From assembly GCA_048498315.1 (NCBI GenBank), contig JBEHYF010000001.1, positions 1 to 64,000 on the forward strand: a DNA stretch of 64,000 nucleotides, given 5' to 3'. Source of the DNA: Actinoallomurus sp048498315. Its GTDB lineage: Bacteria; Actinomycetota; Actinomycetes; Streptosporangiales; Streptosporangiaceae. The notes under the pieces were generated by a model. The model was given only the letters and a program-made list of their open reading frames with translations. It made no database searches and was not told where the DNA came from. Every line of letters begins with the position of its first letter. The stretch's first letter is position 1. Both the position numbers and the translations under genes were made by a program. Of the stretch, positions 62,609-64,000 are shown piece by piece.

Positions 62609-63772
62609 ATGTCCCGGCTGACCGGTCGTGCGCTGCGCGGGGCGGCCGTGGCGGCCGCTCTCGTGTGCGCGTACGCCGTCGGCGTGGCCACGGGCGGCAC
62701 CGCCGCCCCGGCGCGTTCCGGCGCCCCGGCCGGTCCGCCCGGCGCCGCGATCGCGAAGGCGGCCGTCGCCGCGCCTGACGGCCTGCCGCGCGGTGCGTTC
62801 GACCGCGCGGCGGCCGACACGGTGCTGCGCCGCCTCGGCGACCGCTGGGCCCGGTTCTACACGGCGTCCCAGTTCGCCGCGCTGCAGGACGGCCTGAACG
62901 GCTTCTACAGCGGCGTCGGGGTGTGGCTGGAGCAGATCGGCGCGCAGGTCCGGGTCGCGGCCGTGGAGTCGGGCTCGCCGGCCGCCCGGGCCGGCGTACG
63001 CCAGGGCGACGTGATCTCCGGGGTCGGCGGCGCGTCCGCGCGTCCGCTGACCGCCGCGGCGGTCGCGGCGGCGCTGCGCGGCTGGCCGGCGACCTCCGTC
63101 GCCCTCGACGTGCTGCGGGGCGGCGTGCCGCTCCGCTTTTCGCTCACGCGGGCCGCGCTGCCCACCCACGACGTGACCGTCTCCAGGGCCGCGGGCGGCG
63201 TGCTGCTCATCCGCGTCGCCGCCTTCACCCGCGGCGTGGGCCGCGAGGTGCGGGCCGCGGTGACCGGACGGCCGGCGCCTCGCGGCGGAGTCCTGCTCGA
63301 CCTGCGCGGCGACCCGGGCGGCTTGCTGGACGAGGCGGTCGCGACCGCCTCGGCGTTCCTGTCCGGCGGCCTGGTGCTGACCTTCGAGCGTGCCGGGACG
63401 CCGCCCGAGCGGCTGTACGCCGGCGCCGGCGGCGACACGGCAACACCGCTGGTGGTCCTCGTCGACGGCGGCACGGCCAGCGCCGCGGAGGCCGTCGCGG
63501 GCTCATTGCGGGATCGGGATCGCGCGGTGATCGTCGGATCGCGTACCTTCGGGAAGGGATCGGTGCAGGAGCCGCTGCGGCTGGCCGACGGATCCGCGAT
63601 CGAGCTCACCGTCGGTCGATACCGGACACCGAGTGGCCGTAGCCTCGAAGGGGCCGGGATCGATCCCGACGTCGCGGTCGACGAGAACCGCCCACCCCAG
63701 GAGGCCGAGCGGCGCGCGCTCTCCGTACTGCGCGGGCTCACGGCCACCCTGCCGACGAAGGACCGAGGCTGA
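62609..63772 (+). CDS. S41-family C-terminal processing peptidase
   Basis: 387 residues. An N-terminal signal or anchor helix (AVAAALVCAYAVGVATGG), a PDZ domain (about 100-180, GVGVWLEQIGAQVRVAAVES; GVRQGDVISGVGG) and the S41 catalytic part: Ser291 in VDGGTASAAEAVAGSL and Lys316 in TFGKGSVQEPL, 25 residues apart as in Prc/CtpA. It processes or degrades exported proteins. Encoded between ftsX and smpB, the same order as in Streptomyces. The start is the ATG at 62609. Confidence 0.92.
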   Translation: MSRLTGRALRGAAVAAALVCAYAVGVATGGTAAPARSGAPAGPPGAAIAKAAVAAPDGLPRGAFDRAAADTVLRRLGDRWARFYTASQFAALQDGLNGFYSGVGVWLEQIGAQVRVAAVESGSPAARAGVRQGDVISGVGGASARPLTAAAVAAALRGWPATSVALDVLRGGVPLRFSLTRAALPTHDVTVSRAAGGVLLIRVAAFTRGVGREVRAAVTGRPAPRGGVLLDLRGDPGGLLDEAVATASAFLSGGLVLTFERAGTPPERLYAGAGGDTATPLVVLVDGGTASAAEAVAGSLRDRDRAVIVGSRTFGKGSVQEPLRLADGSAIELTVGRYRTPSGRSLEGAGIDPDVAVDENRPPQEAERRALSVLRGLTATLPTKDRG

Positions 63773-63776
63773 GGCA

Positions 63777-64000
63777 GTGCCACGCGAACAGGGACGCAAG
63801 CTCATCGCCCAGAACAGGCGTGCGCGTCACGACTACCAGATCGAGGACACCTATGAGGCCGGTCTGGTGCTCACTGGAACGGAGGTGAAGTCGCTGCGCG
63901 CCGGACGGGCCAACCTGACGGACGGGTACGCTCACATCCGCGATGGAGAGGTCTGGCTCGAGGGAGTGCACATACCCGAATACGTGCTGGGGACGTGGAC
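63777..64000 (+). CDS. smpB: SsrA-binding protein SmpB (partial)
   Basis: The first 74 residues, cut by the window end. KLIAQNRRARHDYQIEDTYE, GLVLTGTEVKSLRAGRANL and YAHIRDGEVWLEGVHIPEY are the conserved SmpB core, which carries tmRNA to stalled ribosomes. It starts at a GTG four bases after the protease stop. The ssrA tmRNA gene is often just downstream and would lie outside the window. Confidence 0.96.
   Translation, partial: MPREQGRKLIAQNRRARHDYQIEDTYEAGLVLTGTEVKSLRAGRANLTDGYAHIRDGEVWLEGVHIPEYVLGTW

Overview
The window is high-GC DNA dense with GTG and TTG starts and four-base start/stop overlaps. It carries a mycelial-actinomycete core gene set: mtrA-mtrB-lpqB-comF-hpf-secA and prfB-ftsE-ftsX-S41 protease-smpB, together with a WhiJ/AbaA-type regulator locus, NAD-glutamate dehydrogenase and a DasR-like regulator. 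This fits a sporulating actinomycete, possibly of the order Streptosporangiales. The order-level call is an inference from gene content, not from a marker gene.

Layout. Bases 1-3.5 kb: the tail of an unidentified gene and its terminator, two very short DUF397 proteins behind a WhiJ-like regulator, a divergent AbaA-like ATPase coupled to a small conserved protein, and two genes of unknown function. 3.7-11.8 kb: an RDD / SpoIIM / DUF58 / MoxR / DUF4350 / DUF4129 / membrane-protein module, interrupted by a frameshifted Uma2 nuclease gene. 11.9-25.7 kb: mtnA, the MtrAB-LpqB cell-envelope signalling operon, comF, long hpf, a NarL-type response regulator, a YcaQ-like glycosylase, secA and an Rv3235-family gene. 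25.8-40.1 kb: an amino-sugar and peptidoglycan-salvage block: DasR-like GntR regulator with a 22-bp operator, SIS deaminase or isomerase, HPr, Enzyme I, two exported GH3 (NagZ-like) enzymes, a BadF-type amino-sugar kinase, MurR-like regulator, MurQ etherase and an ABC importer without its ATPase. 40.2-51.5 kb: acyl-CoA dehydrogenase, three HAD phosphatases, pruA, acetoacetyl-CoA synthetase and a Ser/Thr kinase. 51.5-59 kb: large NAD-glutamate dehydrogenase and two convergent, distantly paralogous lipoproteins. 59.2-64 kb: prfB, a small zinc-ribbon membrane protein, ftsE, ftsX, an S41 protease and the start of smpB.

How the genes may work together. The 25.8-40.1 kb block reads as one pathway: exported GH3 enzymes trim muropeptides, the ABC importer brings in the sugars, the BadF kinase phosphorylates them, MurQ removes lactate from MurNAc-6P, and the SIS enzyme feeds the product to glycolysis. 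A DasR-like and a MurR-like repressor each have a candidate operator overlapping a promoter. No MurP or AnmK gene is present, so a PTS-independent MurNAc route is the most interesting hypothesis here.

The least explained DNA is a ~184-bp element with a 34-bp palindrome at its centre. It occurs twice in opposite orientation (3519-3701 and 57560-57743), each time between convergent genes. No tRNA, rRNA, CRISPR array, transposase or integrase gene was seen.
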